NCBI RefSeq assembly: GCF_018967845.1
Contig: NZ_JAHLZZ010000001.1
Coordinates: forward strand, 1,178,001 to 1,242,000
Length of the DNA stretch: 64,000 nt
Source: Hymenobacter siberiensis
Lineage (GTDB): Bacteria > Bacteroidota > Bacteroidia > Cytophagales > Hymenobacteraceae
Direction: 5' to 3'
Part shown: positions 1 through 9,847 of the stretch, piece by piece
Layout of the letters: each line of letters begins with the position of its first letter
Numbering within the stretch: position 1 is the first letter of the stretch
Notes under the pieces: model-generated
The model's database searches: none
The model's input: only the letters and a program-made list of their open reading frames with translations
Told to the model about the DNA's origin: nothing
Translations under genes and position numbers: made by a program

Positions 1-196
1 GAAATACGGGCTCCTGGCTTTTGGTAGGCATTGTATGGAATGAGAAAGCAAGTAGCTGATAGATAAATGGTTGTTTGATGAAATCCGGCTTTTGGAAATA
101 GTATAATTTCCGAAAACAGGATTTTGCAGCGCGAGCGTAGGGCGGTTCTTGCCGACCTATTCACCACTACAGCCTTTCGTTTCGGGCTATTATCGT

Positions 197-1363
197 ATGC
201 CAACCCAGCAAATCCAGATATTCGATACCACGCTCCGCGACGGCGAACAGGTGCCGGGCTGCAAGCTAAACCGCGACGAGAAGCTTCTCATTGCCCGGCA
301 GCTCGAACAGCTCGGCGTCGACGTCATCGAGGCCGGTTTCCCGGTGTCCAGCCCCGGCGATTTTGCCTCCGTGCAGGCCATCGCCGCCCAGACCCGCGAA
401 GCCACCGTCTGCGGCCTGTCGCGGGCCGTCGAAAACGATATTCGCGTGGCCGCCGAGGCCCTGCGCCCGGCCCGCTACCCGCGCATCCACACCGGTATCG
501 GCACGTCCGATGTGCACATTCAGCACAAGCTCTGCACCACGCGAGAGGACGTGCTGGCCCGCGCCATTGCGGCCGTGAAGCTGGCCAAAAGCTTCGTGGA
601 AGACGTGGAATTCTACGCCGAAGATGCCGGCCGCACCGACAACGAGTTTCTGGCCCGCGTGTGCGAGGCCGCCATCCGGGCCGGGGCCACCGTCCTCAAC
701 ATCCCCGACACCACCGGCTACTGCCTTCCCCAGGAATACGGCGCGAAAATCAAATTCCTCCACGAGAACGTGACGGGCATCCACAACGTGCGCCTCTCCA
801 CGCACTGCCACAACGACCTGGGCCTGGCCACCGCCAACTCCATTGCCGGCGTGATGAACGGCGCCCGCCAGATTGAATGCACGATAAATGGCGTGGGCGA
901 GCGTGCCGGCAACACGGCCCTGGAGGAAGTAGTGATGATTCTGCGCCAGCACCCCTCCCTCAACCTGCACACCAACATCAACACCCGCCTGCTGGCCGAA
1001 ACCTCGGCCATGGTTTCGCACCTCATGACCATGCCCGTGCAGCCCAACAAGGCCATTGTGGGCGCCAATGCCTTCTCGCACAGCAGCGGTATCCACCAGG
1101 ACGGCATCATCAAGCACCGCGAAACCTACGAAATCATCGACCCCCGGGAAGTCGGCGTGGCCGATTCGTCCATCGTGCTCACCGCCCGCTCCGGCCGCGC
1201 CGCCCTGGCCTACCGCCTCCAGAAGCTGGGTTACGATTTCGAAAAAGTTGCTTTGAACAAAGCTTACATCCGCTTCATGGAGCTGGCCGACCGTCAGCGC
1301 GAGGTGGTGGATAATGACCTGCATATGCTGGTCGAACAGGAAAAACTCGTTACTGCTGACTGA
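197..1363 (+). CDS. leuA: 2-isopropylmalate synthase (short form)
   Basis: This enzyme condenses acetyl-CoA with 2-oxoisovalerate, the first step of leucine synthesis, in the cytoplasm. The HMGL-like TIM barrel opens with [10 protein letters not shown] at about residues 9-18, and the metal-binding STHCHNDLG motif is present. I chose the ATG at 197 because similarity begins immediately after it; an in-frame ATG at 149 would add 16 unrelated residues. At 388 aa the protein stops shortly after the barrel and helical subdomain. It lacks the roughly 100-residue C-terminal leucine-sensing domain of long LeuA proteins, so feedback inhibition through that domain is not expected. It is the first gene of a co-directional leu-ilv block. 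A related acyltransferase such as citramalate synthase is the main alternative. Confidence 0.88.
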   Translation: MPTQQIQIFDTTLRDGEQVPGCKLNRDEKLLIARQLEQLGVDVIEAGFPVSSPGDFASVQAIAAQTREATVCGLSRAVENDIRVAAEALRPARYPRIHTGIGTSDVHIQHKLCTTREDVLARAIAAVKLAKSFVEDVEFYAEDAGRTDNEFLARVCEAAIRAGATVLNIPDTTGYCLPQEYGAKIKFLHENVTGIHNVRLSTHCHNDLGLATANSIAGVMNGARQIECTINGVGERAGNTALEEVVMILRQHPSLNLHTNINTRLLAETSAMVSHLMTMPVQPNKAIVGANAFSHSSGIHQDGIIKHRETYEIIDPREVGVADSSIVLTARSGRAALAYRLQKLGYDFEKVALNKAYIRFMELADRQREVVDNDLHMLVEQEKLVTAD

Positions 1364-1364
1364 T

Positions 1365-1538
1365 ATGACTATCTCCGAAACCCCTTACATCAGCCTCACG
1401 CCTGCCACCGAAAACCACCAACCCGAACAACCGGCAGCGCACTCCCAGCGCTGCGCCGATTGGATTAGCTACGCCGCCGCCATGAGTCAGCAAGTAGCAC
1501 CCACTACCGCCGATTTCACTGAATCCACTACTCGTTAA
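1365..1538 (+). CDS. 57-aa hypothetical protein between leuA and leuC
   Basis: This small ORF starts one base after the leuA stop codon (TGA then T then ATG) and ends 28 bases before leuC, so it could be translated by coupling within the operon. The product is 57 residues, rich in Thr, Ser, Pro, Ala and Gln, with one Cys-Ala-Asp-Trp stretch near the middle and no transmembrane segment. I do not recognise the family. It may be a real small protein or simply open spacer; base composition does not separate these. Confidence 0.35.
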   Translation: MTISETPYISLTPATENHQPEQPAAHSQRCADWISYAAAMSQQVAPTTADFTESTTR

Positions 1539-1566
1539 GCCTCTTTTTTCCTTCCTCCCCCAACCA

Positions 1567-2961
1567 ATGGCCAAGTCCTTGTTCGATAAAATCTGGGATG
1601 CGCACGTAGTGAAAACTGCGTCCGGCGGCCTGGACATCGTGTATATCGACCGCCACCTCATCCACGAGGTGACCAGCCCGCAGGCATTTGACGAGCTCGA
1701 TGCCCGCGACCTGCCGCTGTTCCGCCCGGCGCGCATCCTCGCTACGGCCGACCACAACGTGCCCACCCGCAACCAGCACCTGCCCATCGAGGAGCCGCTG
1801 AGCCGCTCGCAGGTAGACAAGCTGACTGCGAATTGCGCCAAGTACGGCGTGGAATTGTACGGCCTGGGCCACGCCCGGCAGGGCATCGTGCACGTCATCG
1901 GGCCGGAGCTGGGGCTCACGCTGCCTGGCACCACCATCGTGTGCGGCGACAGTCACACGTCCACCCACGGCGCATTCGGCGCGGTGGCCTTCGGCATCGG
2001 TACCAGCCAGGTGGCCCAGGTGATGGCCACTCAGTGCCTGCTCTTGAGCCGCCCCAAGCGTATGCGCATTGCCGTGGACGGCGAGTTGCGGCCCGGCGTA
2101 ACGGCCAAAGATTTGATTCTTTATGTAATATCCAGGCTCGGCACCGGCGGGGCTACCGGCTACTTCGTAGAGTATGCCGGCAGCGCCGTGCGCGCCCTGA
2201 GCATGGAAGGCCGCATGACGGTCTGCAACATGAGCATCGAAATGGGTGCCCGTGGCGGCCTCATCGCGCCCGACGAAACGACGTTTGCCTACGTGGAGGG
2301 CCGCCCCTATGCCCCCAAGGAAGCCGCCTGGGACCAGGCCGTGGCCTACTGGAAAACACTGTATTCGGACGACGACACGGTTTTTGATGCTGCGCATCAT
2401 TTCGACGCGGCGACCATCACCCCGATGATTACCTACGGTACCAACCCCGGCATGGGCATCGCCCTGAACGGCCACATCCCCAGCGAAGTACCCGCCAGCG
2501 AAGCTGAGAGCTTCGATAAGTCGCTGCAGTACATGGGGTTTAAGCGTGGCGAATCCTTGCTGGGCAAGGAAATCAACTACGTGTTCATCGGCAGCTGCAC
2601 CAACTCGCGCATCGAGGATTTGCGGGCGGTGGCGGCCTACGTACAGGGCAAGCAGAAGGCCGGCCACGTCGAGGCCATCATCGTGCCCGGCTCGAAGCAG
2701 GTGGAGCAGCAGGCCATTGCTGAGGGCCTCGACAAGATTCTGGCCGATGCCGGCTTCGAGCTGCGTGAGCCCGGCTGTAGCGCTTGCCTGGCCATGAACG
2801 AGGACAAAATCCCTGCCGGGGCCTACTGCGTGGCCACCTCGAACCGCAACTTCGAAGGGCGGCAGGGGCCGGGGTCGCGCACGCTGCTGGCGAGTCCGCT
2901 AGTGGCCGCGATTACGGCGGTGCAGGGCCGGATTGTGGATATCACGCAGTATTTGAACTAG
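1567..2961 (+). CDS. leuC: 3-isopropylmalate dehydratase large subunit
   Basis: This is the large subunit of isopropylmalate isomerase, which interconverts 2- and 3-isopropylmalate with LeuD and a [4Fe-4S] cluster. The 464-aa length is normal for the family. The aconitase-type cluster ligands are visible in GSCTNSR and in GCSACLAMN (CxxC). The substrate-loop motif [13 protein letters not shown] is intact. It is followed by a palindromic repeat and then leuD, so the two subunits are adjacent but not overlapping. Confidence 0.97.
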   Translation: MAKSLFDKIWDAHVVKTASGGLDIVYIDRHLIHEVTSPQAFDELDARDLPLFRPARILATADHNVPTRNQHLPIEEPLSRSQVDKLTANCAKYGVELYGLGHARQGIVHVIGPELGLTLPGTTIVCGDSHTSTHGAFGAVAFGIGTSQVAQVMATQCLLLSRPKRMRIAVDGELRPGVTAKDLILYVISRLGTGGATGYFVEYAGSAVRALSMEGRMTVCNMSIEMGARGGLIAPDETTFAYVEGRPYAPKEAAWDQAVAYWKTLYSDDDTVFDAAHHFDAATITPMITYGTNPGMGIALNGHIPSEVPASEAESFDKSLQYMGFKRGESLLGKEINYVFIGSCTNSRIEDLRAVAAYVQGKQKAGHVEAIIVPGSKQVEQQAIAEGLDKILADAGFELREPGCSACLAMNEDKIPAGAYCVATSNRNFEGRQGPGSRTLLASPLVAAITAVQGRIVDITQYLN

Positions 2962-2983
2962 ATAAGAACGTTATTAAAAGGAC

Positions 2984-3078
2984 CGTCATGCAGAGCGCAG
3001 CGAAGCATCTTTACCTCATTAGTAATCAATGCAATTGCAACGAAGCGGGCAAAATGCTTCGCTGCGCTCTGCATGACG
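2984..3078. repeat. Palindromic intergenic repeat, GTCATGC family, copy 1
   Basis: About 95 bp between leuC and leuD. The outer arms are inverted copies, beginning GTCATGCAGAGCGCAGCGAA and ending with the reverse complement. The central 45 bases are poorly paired. It belongs to the family also found at 4847, 6046, 9848, 11840, 15338, 38506 and 44657. Confidence 0.9.
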
Positions 3079-3097
3079 TGCCAACGGTTCAAGCATA

Positions 3098-3694
3098 ATG
3101 GAAAAATTCCAGACCCTGCACTCGGCCGCCGTGCCGCTGCCGCTCGAAAACATCGATACGGACCAGATTATCCCGGCCCGTTTCCTGAAGGCGACCACGC
3201 GCGATGGTTTCGGCGAAAACTTGTTCTGCGACTGGCGGCGCAATGCCGACGGCTCGCCCAAGCCGGATTTCGTGCTCAATAACCCACGCTACGCCGGCCA
3301 GATACTGCTGGCGGGCAAGAATTTCGGCTGTGGCTCCAGCCGCGAGCACGCTGCCTGGGCGCTGTACGACGCCGGTTTTCGGGTAGTCATTTCGAGCTAC
3401 TTCGCCGATATATTTCGCGGCAACGCGCTGAATACCGGCCTGCTGCCCCTGCAAGTGACCGATGAGGAGCTAAGCCAGCTTTTCGCGCTGGTAGAGCAGA
3501 ATGCCGACACGCAATTCGTGGTGAACCTGCCCGAGCAGACGCTGTACGTGCCTGCCACCGGCGACAGTTTTCACTTCGACCTCGACGCCTACAAAAAGGA
3601 ATGCCTGATTAACGGCTACGACGACATCGACTATCTGGTGAGCCAGAAGCCGGCCATCGAAGCCTACGAACAAACCCGAACCTGGAACTGGTAA
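3098..3694 (+). CDS. leuD: 3-isopropylmalate dehydratase small subunit
   Basis: This is the small (swivel-domain) subunit of isopropylmalate isomerase, partner of the LeuC encoded just upstream. The 198-aa length fits the family. The N-terminus carries the typical ENIDTDQIIPARFL motif, and the substrate-specificity segment KNFGCGSSREHA is intact. The ATG at 3098 begins shortly after the right arm of the palindromic repeat. leuB follows after 9 bp, which suggests co-translation. Confidence 0.97.
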   Translation: MEKFQTLHSAAVPLPLENIDTDQIIPARFLKATTRDGFGENLFCDWRRNADGSPKPDFVLNNPRYAGQILLAGKNFGCGSSREHAAWALYDAGFRVVISSYFADIFRGNALNTGLLPLQVTDEELSQLFALVEQNADTQFVVNLPEQTLYVPATGDSFHFDLDAYKKECLINGYDDIDYLVSQKPAIEAYEQTRTWNW

Positions 3695-3703
3695 ATAATT
3701 AGG

Positions 3704-4825
3704 ATGATGGTAAGCAAGAAAATAGCCATATTGCCCGGCGATGGTATCGGCCCGGAAGTGTGCCGGCAAGCCGTGAAGGTGCTCGAAGCCGTAGCCGAAC
3801 GGTTCGACCACCACTTCGACCTGAGCTCGCACCTGATGGGTGCCTGCGCCATCGACGCCACCGGCAACCCCTTGCCCGACGAAACCCTCGACGCCTGCCG
3901 CGCCGCTGATGCCGTGCTGCTCGGGGCCATCGGCGACCCCAAGTACGACAACGACCCCAGCGCCAAAGTGCGCCCCGAGCAGGGCCTGCTGCGCTTGCGC
4001 AAGGAGCTGGGCCTGTTCGCCAACATCCGCCCCGTTACGGCCTACGATGTGCTGCTGGCCCATTCGCCCCTCAAAAAAGAGCGTATTCAGGGCACCGACA
4101 TGGTCATCTTCCGCGAGTTGACGGGCGGGATTTATTTTGGCGATAAGGGCCGCACTGCCGATGGCGAAGGTGCTTACGACCACTGTACTTACAGCCGTAC
4201 CGAAATCCGCCGCATCGCGCACCTGGCGTTTCAGGCCGCTGCCGGCCGCCGCCAGCATCTCACGCTGGTGGATAAGGCCAACGTGCTCGAAACCTCCCGC
4301 CTCTGGCGCGAGGAAGTGCGCGCCATGGCCAGCCAGTACCCTGAAGTGACGGTCGATTACCTCTTCGTGGATAACGCCGCCATGCAGGTCATCCTCAACC
4401 CCACGCAGTTCGACGTGATTCTGACCGAGAACATGTTCGGCGATATTATCTCCGACGAGGCTTCGGTCATTGCCGGCTCCATGGGCCTGCTGCCCTCGGC
4501 TTCGGTAGGCGAGGCGGTGGCGCTGTTCGAGCCCATTCACGGCTCATATCCGCAGGCCAGGGGCAAGGGCATCGCCAATCCCATTGCCGCCATTCTATCG
4601 GCCGCCCTGCTGCTGGAGCACCTCGAGCTGCCCGAAGAAGCCGCCCTGGTGCGCGAGGCCGTGGACGAAGCCCTGAACAACGGCATTTTGACGCCCGAGC
4701 TGAATCAAAATGCTCCCTACACCACCGAGGAAGTAGGCAACTACATCGCCTTCTGGATTGCCGATTCCAACGAAAAGCAGTGGAACAAGAACAACGTGGA
4801 AATCGGCGTGAGCACGATTATTTGA
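3704..4825 (+). CDS. leuB: 3-isopropylmalate dehydrogenase
   Basis: NAD-dependent oxidative decarboxylation of 3-isopropylmalate to 2-oxoisocaproate precursor. The 373-aa protein begins [15 protein letters not shown], carries the [11 protein letters not shown] loop and the metal-binding [18 protein letters not shown] region, and ends normally. ATG codons at 3704 and 3707 are both possible. It closes the leu part of the cluster; the ilv part follows after a palindromic repeat and an attenuator-like leader. Confidence 0.97.
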   Translation: MMVSKKIAILPGDGIGPEVCRQAVKVLEAVAERFDHHFDLSSHLMGACAIDATGNPLPDETLDACRAADAVLLGAIGDPKYDNDPSAKVRPEQGLLRLRKELGLFANIRPVTAYDVLLAHSPLKKERIQGTDMVIFRELTGGIYFGDKGRTADGEGAYDHCTYSRTEIRRIAHLAFQAAAGRRQHLTLVDKANVLETSRLWREEVRAMASQYPEVTVDYLFVDNAAMQVILNPTQFDVILTENMFGDIISDEASVIAGSMGLLPSASVGEAVALFEPIHGSYPQARGKGIANPIAAILSAALLLEHLELPEEAALVREAVDEALNNGILTPELNQNAPYTTEEVGNYIAFWIADSNEKQWNKNNVEIGVSTII

Positions 4826-4846
4826 TGGTTAATGGAGGGAAAAAGA

Positions 4847-4954
4847 AACGTCATGCAGAGCGCAGCGAAGCATTTCGCGTGCCACCACTAACCCTTTTCT
4901 AACGGTTGAATTACTACCCCACGCGAGATGCTTCGCTGCGCTCTGCATGACGTT
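4847..4954. repeat. Palindromic intergenic repeat, GTCATGC family, copy 2
   Basis: About 108 bp between leuB and the ilv leader peptide. The arms begin AACGTCATGCAGAGCGCAGC and end with the inverse copy. This copy has the inner CGCGTG...CACGCG pair as well, so it can fold as one long hairpin. Confidence 0.92.
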
Positions 4955-4975
4955 CAACTTGCCAGAAACTCACCT

Positions 4976-5032
4976 ATGAAAAACCTCCTACTGGTCTTTA
5001 CTGTCATTATTCCTGGCCCGCGGGGCGCGTAG
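4976..5032 (+). CDS. Branched-chain amino-acid leader peptide (attenuator)
   Basis: An 18-codon ORF encoding MKNLLLVFTVIIPGPRGA. Eight of the first twelve residues are regulatory-type Leu (3), Val (2), Ile (2) and Phe. The coding run CTC-CTA-CTG-GTC and then GTC-ATT-ATT would slow ribosomes when charged branched-chain tRNAs are scarce. The stop codon is at 5030-5032, 24 bases before an intrinsic terminator that precedes ilvE. This is the classical arrangement of amino-acid attenuators. No strong ribosome-binding site is visible, which is normal in Bacteroidota. Confidence 0.75.
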   Translation: MKNLLLVFTVIIPGPRGA

Positions 5033-5095
5033 GAACAGCTTGTTGCAACCTAGCAAAAGCCTTTCTAAGCCCCGCGCTCAGAAGGGCTTTTTTAT
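5019..5095 (+). promoter_or_regulatory. Candidate ilv attenuator: antiterminator/terminator switch
   Basis: Bases 5019-5026 (CGCGGGGC, inside the end of the leader ORF) are perfectly complementary to 5069-5076 (GCCCCGCG), which lie in the loop of the terminator. A ribosome finishing at the stop codon 5030 would cover 5019-5026 and leave the terminator free. A ribosome stalled at the Leu/Val codons (4985-4996) would leave 5019-5026 exposed to pair and disturb the terminator. The sequences are seen directly; the mechanism is inferred from classical attenuation. Confidence 0.6.
5056..5095 (+). terminator. Intrinsic terminator of the ilv attenuator
   Basis: An 11-bp stem (AAAGCCTTTCT with AGAAGGGCTTT, one G-U pair) encloses a 13-base GC-rich loop and is followed at once by a T-run. 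It lies 34 bases before the ilvE start, so it would end transcription before ilvE unless prevented. Confidence 0.8.
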
Positions 5096-5128
5096 TGATT
5101 TCCTAACTCTTAAACGTTTTTCAGAAGT

Positions 5129-6016
5129 ATGTATTTTAACCCCGATACCCTGGCCTTTGTCGACGGCGAATTCATCAAAGCCGAAGCCGCCCGGGTGAGT
5201 GCCTACGCCCAGTCGCTGCACTATGGCTATGCCGTTTTCGAGGGTATTCGGTCGTATGCCACGCCGGCCGGCACCCGCATTTTCAAGGCCGAGGAGCACT
5301 ACGAGCGGCTACACTACTCCTGCCGCAGCATCGGCCTGCCGTTCAGCTACTCGGTGGAGGAACTGACCAGCATCACCTACCAGCTGCTGGAGAAAAACGG
5401 CCTGGCCGACGCTTATATCCGCCCCTTGGTGTACGCCGGCGAACCCAACATGACCCTGAAGCACGCCAGCAGCAGCAACCTGCTTATTGCCGTGTGGGAC
5501 TGGGGCAAGTACCTCGGCGACCAGAGCCTGCGCCTGAGCATCTCGCCCTACCAGCGCCCCAACCCCAAGGCCGTTCCCATCGAGTCCAAAGTATCGGGCC
5601 ACTACGTCAACTCCATCATTGCCAGCTCCGAAGCCAAGGGCCGTGGCTTCGACGAAGCCCTGTTGCTGGACATGAACGGCTACGTGGCCGAGGGCCCAGG
5701 CGCCAACTTCTTCTTCGAGAAAAACGGCGAGTTATTCACCGCGCCGCAGGGCAGCATCCTGCGCGGCATCACCCGCAACACCATTATTGACTTGGCCCGC
5801 GAAGCCGGCATTTCGGTCACCGAAAAATTCTTCACCCCCGATGAGCTACAGGGCGCCACCGGCGCATTCTACACCGGTACCGCCGCCGAAGTCGTGGGCA
5901 TCGCCGCCATTGATGAGCTGGAATTCAGCCTGCCGTTTTCCGAGACGCTGGGGGCCCAACTGGCCGAGCGCTACCGGGCGCTGGTGACCGGCGCGCTGGT
6001 TGCGCAGACTGCTTAG
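5129..6016 (+). CDS. ilvE: Branched-chain amino-acid aminotransferase
   Basis: A class IV PLP-dependent aminotransferase that performs the last step of Leu, Ile and Val synthesis with glutamate as donor. The 295-aa length is right for the bacterial form. The PLP lysine lies in SKVSGHYVNS, followed by GFDEALLLD and the GPGANFFF segment typical of the fold. It is the first gene after the attenuator, so the leader probably sets expression of ilvE and the genes beyond it. D-amino-acid aminotransferase is the only close alternative and does not fit the context. Confidence 0.94.
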   Translation: MYFNPDTLAFVDGEFIKAEAARVSAYAQSLHYGYAVFEGIRSYATPAGTRIFKAEEHYERLHYSCRSIGLPFSYSVEELTSITYQLLEKNGLADAYIRPLVYAGEPNMTLKHASSSNLLIAVWDWGKYLGDQSLRLSISPYQRPNPKAVPIESKVSGHYVNSIIASSEAKGRGFDEALLLDMNGYVAEGPGANFFFEKNGELFTAPQGSILRGITRNTIIDLAREAGISVTEKFFTPDELQGATGAFYTGTAAEVVGIAAIDELEFSLPFSETLGAQLAERYRALVTGALVAQTA

Positions 6017-6045
6017 AAGAACGAAAGCAGAACAACAAAAAAGAC

Positions 6046-6140
6046 CGTCATGCCGAGCGCAGCCGAGGCATCTCGCGTGCAATAGAAACTCAATCGTTGA
6101 ACGATGCAAGCGAGATGCCTCGGCTGCGCTCGGCATGACA
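6046..6140. repeat. Palindromic intergenic repeat, GTCATGC family, copy 3
   Basis: About 95 bp between ilvE and ilvD. The arms are of the GTCATGCCGAGCGCAGCCGA subtype, with GCATCTCGCGTG inside. Nearly perfect inversion. Confidence 0.9.
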
Positions 6141-6162
6141 CACGATTCCCCAATACCCTAAC

Positions 6163-7872
6163 ATGATTCTCAATAAATACAGCCGCATCTACACCCAGGA
6201 CGACAGCTTACCGGCTTCGCAGGCCATGCTCATCGGCTCGGGGCTGTCGGATGCGGATTTGCGTAAGCCGTTCGTGGGTATCTGCTCCACGGGCTTCGAG
6301 GGCAACACCTGCAACATGCACCTGGATGCGCTGGCCGACGGCGTGAAAATCGGCGTGCAGGCGCAGGGGCTGGTGGGGCTGCGCTTCAACACCATCGGCG
6401 TGAGCGACGGCATTACGAACGGCACGCCGGGCATGCGGTTTTCGCTGGTATCGCGCGAGATTATTGCCGACTCCATTGAGGCCATGGCGGGCGCGCACAA
6501 CTACGACGCCCTGGCCACGGTGGTGGGCTGCGACAAGAACATGCCCGGCGCGCTCATCGCCATGGCGCGGCTCAACCGGCCCAGCCTGATGGTGTACGGC
6601 GGCACCATCAAGGGCGGCAGGTTCAAGGGGCAGCAGCTCAATATTGTATCGTGTTTTGAGGCCTATGGCAAGAAGCTGCAGGGGGAGATTTCGGACGAGG
6701 ACTACAGCGGCATCATTCACAATGCCTGTCCCGGGCCGGGGGCCTGCGGCGGCATGTACACGGCCAACACCATGGCTGCCGCCATCGAGGCGATGGGCAT
6801 GAGCGTGCCGTTCTCGTCGTCGCTGCCCGCCGTGAGCGTGGAGAAAAATCAGGAATGCCTCGATGCCGGGGCCTACCTGCGCCGGCTGCTGGAGCGCGAC
6901 ATCAAGCCCCGCGACATTCTGGTGCGCGAGGCGTTCGATAATGCGTTGGTAGTCATCACCATCCTGGGCGGTTCGACCAATGCGGTGCTGCACCTCATTG
7001 CCATTGCCCACGCCGCCGGAGTGCCGCTGAGCATGGAAGATTTCCAGGCTGTGAGCAACCGCGTGCCGGTGCTGGCCGACCTCAAGCCCAGCGGCAAGTA
7101 CCTCATGGAGGACCTCTCGGCCCTGGGCGGCGTGCCCGCCGTGATGCGCACCCTGCTCGACGCCGGTCTGCTGCACGGCGACCTGCTGACCGTAACCGGT
7201 AAAACCCTGGCCGAAAACCTGGCCGACGTGAAACCCCTGGGCCCCGAGCAGGACCTGTTGCGCCCGCTGGATAACCCCATCAAAGCCGACGGCCATATCC
7301 AGATTCTCTACGGTAACCTCGCCCCGCGCGGCGCGGTGGCCAAAATCACGGGCAAAGAAGGACTACGCTTTGAAGGCTCGGCCAACGTGTTTGACTCGGA
7401 AGAGGCACTGAACGAGGGCATCACGCAGGGTAGTATTAAGGCCGGGCAGGTGGTCGTGATTCGCTACGTGGGGCCGAAGGGCGGGCCGGGCATGCCCGAA
7501 ATGCTGAAGCCGACTTCGGCCATCATCGGGGCCGGGCTGGGCGATAAGGTGGCCCTGATTACGGACGGCCGGTTTTCGGGCGGTACCCACGGTTTCGTGG
7601 TCGGCCACGTCTGCCCCGAGGCCTACGATGGCGGCGCTATCGCCCTGGTCGAAAACGGCGACTGGATTATCCTCGATGCCGCCGCTAATACCATTGATAT
7701 TCAAATTGAATCCGCTCTGCTGGAGCTGCGCCGGAGCCAGTGGCAGCGCCCCCGCCCCAACGTGCGTCAGGGCGTGCTGCTGAAATACATCCGCACCGTG
7801 AGCGACGCCAGCCATGGGTGTATCACTGATTTGCTGGAGGAGGTCGTCCTCCCCGTCAACCTCACCCCCTGA
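6163..7872 (+). CDS. ilvD: Dihydroxy-acid dehydratase
   Basis: An Fe-S dehydratase that makes 2-oxoisovalerate and 2-oxo-3-methylvalerate. At 569 aa it is a full-length IlvD/Edd family member. The cluster-binding cysteines appear in [14 protein letters not shown] and in [16 protein letters not shown], and the C-terminal [20 protein letters not shown] motif region is intact. The last four sense codons and the TGA stop (7861-7872) are identical to the left arm of the palindromic repeat at 7860, so the repeat supplies the end of the gene. Confidence 0.96.
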   Translation: MILNKYSRIYTQDDSLPASQAMLIGSGLSDADLRKPFVGICSTGFEGNTCNMHLDALADGVKIGVQAQGLVGLRFNTIGVSDGITNGTPGMRFSLVSREIIADSIEAMAGAHNYDALATVVGCDKNMPGALIAMARLNRPSLMVYGGTIKGGRFKGQQLNIVSCFEAYGKKLQGEISDEDYSGIIHNACPGPGACGGMYTANTMAAAIEAMGMSVPFSSSLPAVSVEKNQECLDAGAYLRRLLERDIKPRDILVREAFDNALVVITILGGSTNAVLHLIAIAHAAGVPLSMEDFQAVSNRVPVLADLKPSGKYLMEDLSALGGVPAVMRTLLDAGLLHGDLLTVTGKTLAENLADVKPLGPEQDLLRPLDNPIKADGHIQILYGNLAPRGAVAKITGKEGLRFEGSANVFDSEEALNEGITQGSIKAGQVVVIRYVGPKGGPGMPEMLKPTSAIIGAGLGDKVALITDGRFSGGTHGFVVGHVCPEAYDGGAIALVENGDWIILDAAANTIDIQIESALLELRRSQWQRPRPNVRQGVLLKYIRTVSDASHGCITDLLEEVVLPVNLTP

Positions 7873-8000
7873 CCCCTGCCGGGCACGGCCCCTTTCTAAA
7901 AAAGAGGGGGCACCGGAAATGCTCCTAATAAATCCGCGCGAAAAATCGTCCTCACGGACCGGTGCTCCCTCTTTTTTGGAGAGGGGGTCAGGGGGTGAGG
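7860..8000. repeat. Palindromic repeat, CTCACCCCCTGA family
   Basis: Inverted repeat of about 140 bp between ilvD and ilvB. The left arm begins CCTCACCCCCTGACCCC, contains a CTAAAAAAGAGGGGG block and GCACCGG. The right arm mirrors these (CCGGTGC, CCCTCTTTTTTGGAGAGGGGGTC, GGGGGTGAGG). Its left end overlaps the ilvD stop codon. It is unrelated to the GTCATGC family. Confidence 0.9.
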
Positions 8001-8032
8001 TGACCCTGTCGCGCCGTTTTAAGCTCAACCCC

Positions 8033-9823
8033 ATGTTAATCAACGAGCCCACCACCGCCACCGCCGAGCCGGAAACCACCGTGCTCACCGCCGAGCCGGA
8101 AACCACCGTGCTCACCGCCCCGGAAGTAACCGCGCCTAACTCCACGGGTGCCGAGGCGGTGCTGAATATCCTGCTGGCCGAGGGCGTGGACACCATTTTC
8201 GGCTATCCCGGCGGGGCCATCATCCCGATTTATGACGCGCTATACGACTTCAACGACCGGCTGAACCACGTGCTGGTGCGGCACGAGCAGGGCGGTATTC
8301 ACGCGGCGCAGGGGTATGCGCGCAGCTCGGGGCGGGTGGGGGTAGTGTTTGCCACCAGCGGGCCGGGCGCGACCAACCTGGTCACGGGCTTGGCCGATGC
8401 GCAGATTGATAGCACGCCGCTGGTCTGCATCACGGGGCAGGTGTTCGCGCACTTGCTGGGCACCGATGCGTTTCAGGAAACGGACATCATCAACATCACC
8501 ACGCCCGTCACGAAGTGGAACTACCAGGTGACCAAGGCCGAGGAAATTCCCGAGGCGCTGGCCAAGGCTTTCTACATCGCGCGCAGCGGCCGGCCCGGCC
8601 CGGTGCTGATTGATATCACCAAAAACGCCCAGCTGCAAGCCTTTCATTTTGCGCCGTACGCGCCGTGCACGCACATTCGCAGCTACCGGCCAGTGCCCAT
8701 CGTGCGGCCTGAGTACATCCGCGAGGCGGCGGCGCTTATCAACCGGGCTAAAAAGCCGTTCGTGCTTTGGGGCCAGGGCGTGGTGCTGGGGAGAGCCGAG
8801 GCAGAGTTTAAAGCCTTCATCGAAAAAAGTGGCATTCCGGCTGCCTGGACCATCCTCGGCGCGGGCGCATTGCCCACCGACCACCCGCTAAACGTGGGCA
8901 TGCTGGGCATGCACGGCAACTATGGTCCCAACGTGCTCACCAACGAGTGCGACGTGCTCATCGCCATTGGCATGCGCTTCGATGACCGCGTGACTGGCCG
9001 CTTGGATAAGTACGCCAAGCAAGCGCAGGTGATTCACCTCGACATCGACCCCACCGAAATCGATAAAAACGTGGCCGTTACCGTGCCCGTGTGGGGCGAC
9101 TGCAAGGAAACCCTGCCGCTGCTCACTGCCCTCATCGAGCCGAAAACGCATCCCGAATGGCACCAGCGCTTCCAGGACTACATGGCCGAGGAGGTGTCCG
9201 CCGTGATAAACGACGAGTTGTTTCCGACGGGCGAGGAACTGACCATGGGCGAGGTCCTGCAACAGCTCAACGAGCTGACCGGCGGCGAGGCCATCATCGT
9301 GACCGACGTAGGGCAGCACCAGATGGTGGCCTGCCGCTACGCCAAATTCAACCATACCCGCAGCAACATCACCAGCGGCGGACTGGGCACAATGGGCTTT
9401 GCGCTGCCGGCCGCTATCGGGGCCAAATTCGGCGCGCCCGAGCGGCCGGTGGTGGCCATTATCGGCGACGGCGGCGTGCAGATGACCATTCAGGAGCTGG
9501 GCACCATCATGCAGACCGGGGTTGATGTGAAAATCATCATCCTCAACAACCGCTTCTTGGGCATGGTGCGGCAGTGGCAGGAGCTGTTCAACTCCCGCCG
9601 CTACTCCTTCGTGGATATCCAAAGCCCCGACTACGTGGCCGTAGCGGCCGGCTACCGCATCGCCGGGCGGCGCGTGGAAATTCGCGACGAGCTGCAACCC
9701 GCACTGCGGCAGATGCTGGAGCAGCCCGGCTCCTTCCTGCTGGAGGTGCTGGTGGCGAAGGAGAATAACATCTTCCCGATGGTGCCGCAGGGGTGCAGCG
9801 TGGCGGAAATAAGGCTGCGTTAA
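8033..9823 (+). CDS. ilvB: Acetolactate synthase large subunit
   Basis: A ThDP-dependent enzyme that forms acetolactate or acetohydroxybutyrate from pyruvate. I chose the ATG at 8033 because the 73 upstream in-frame codons run through the palindromic repeat. The 596-aa product has the PYR domain (catalytic Glu in VRHEQGGIHAAQGYA), a central FAD/NAD-like domain, and the PP domain with GDGGVQMTIQELGT. A Thr/Glu/Pro-rich N-terminal extension of about 35 residues includes a 27-bp tandem duplication (8063-8116). The regulatory subunit ilvN follows after another repeat. Confidence 0.95.
   Translation: MLINEPTTATAEPETTVLTAEPETTVLTAPEVTAPNSTGAEAVLNILLAEGVDTIFGYPGGAIIPIYDALYDFNDRLNHVLVRHEQGGIHAAQGYARSSGRVGVVFATSGPGATNLVTGLADAQIDSTPLVCITGQVFAHLLGTDAFQETDIINITTPVTKWNYQVTKAEEIPEALAKAFYIARSGRPGPVLIDITKNAQLQAFHFAPYAPCTHIRSYRPVPIVRPEYIREAAALINRAKKPFVLWGQGVVLGRAEAEFKAFIEKSGIPAAWTILGAGALPTDHPLNVGMLGMHGNYGPNVLTNECDVLIAIGMRFDDRVTGRLDKYAKQAQVIHLDIDPTEIDKNVAVTVPVWGDCKETLPLLTALIEPKTHPEWHQRFQDYMAEEVSAVINDELFPTGEELTMGEVLQQLNELTGGEAIIVTDVGQHQMVACRYAKFNHTRSNITSGGLGTMGFALPAAIGAKFGAPERPVVAIIGDGGVQMTIQELGTIMQTGVDVKIIILNNRFLGMVRQWQELFNSRRYSFVDIQSPDYVAVAAGYRIAGRRVEIRDELQPALRQMLEQPGSFLLEVLVAKENNIFPMVPQGCSVAEIRLR
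8063..8116 (+). repeat. 27-bp tandem duplication in the ilvB N-terminus
   Basis: Two perfect copies of a 27-bp unit (8063-8089 and 8090-8116) encode AEPETTVLT twice. The duplication is in frame, in the extension before the conserved enzyme core, so it should be tolerated. Confidence 0.95.
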
Positions 9824-9847
9824 TAACCGATAGAACAACGAAAAAAG

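Noticed and set aside
1..196. Possible second attenuator or leader peptide upstream of leuA
   Set aside because: The short ORFs starting with ATG there have no enrichment of Leu, Val or Ile codons and no terminator follows. No clear TAnnTTTG box with a spaced TTG was found.
266..1324. Long minus-strand ORF opposite leuA, and similar long ORFs opposite leuC, leuB, ilvD, ilvB, susC, susD and GH3
   Set aside because: They have Gly/His/Val/Ala-rich composition typical of the complement of GC-rich genes, no recognisable domains, and lie wholly over well-supported genes.
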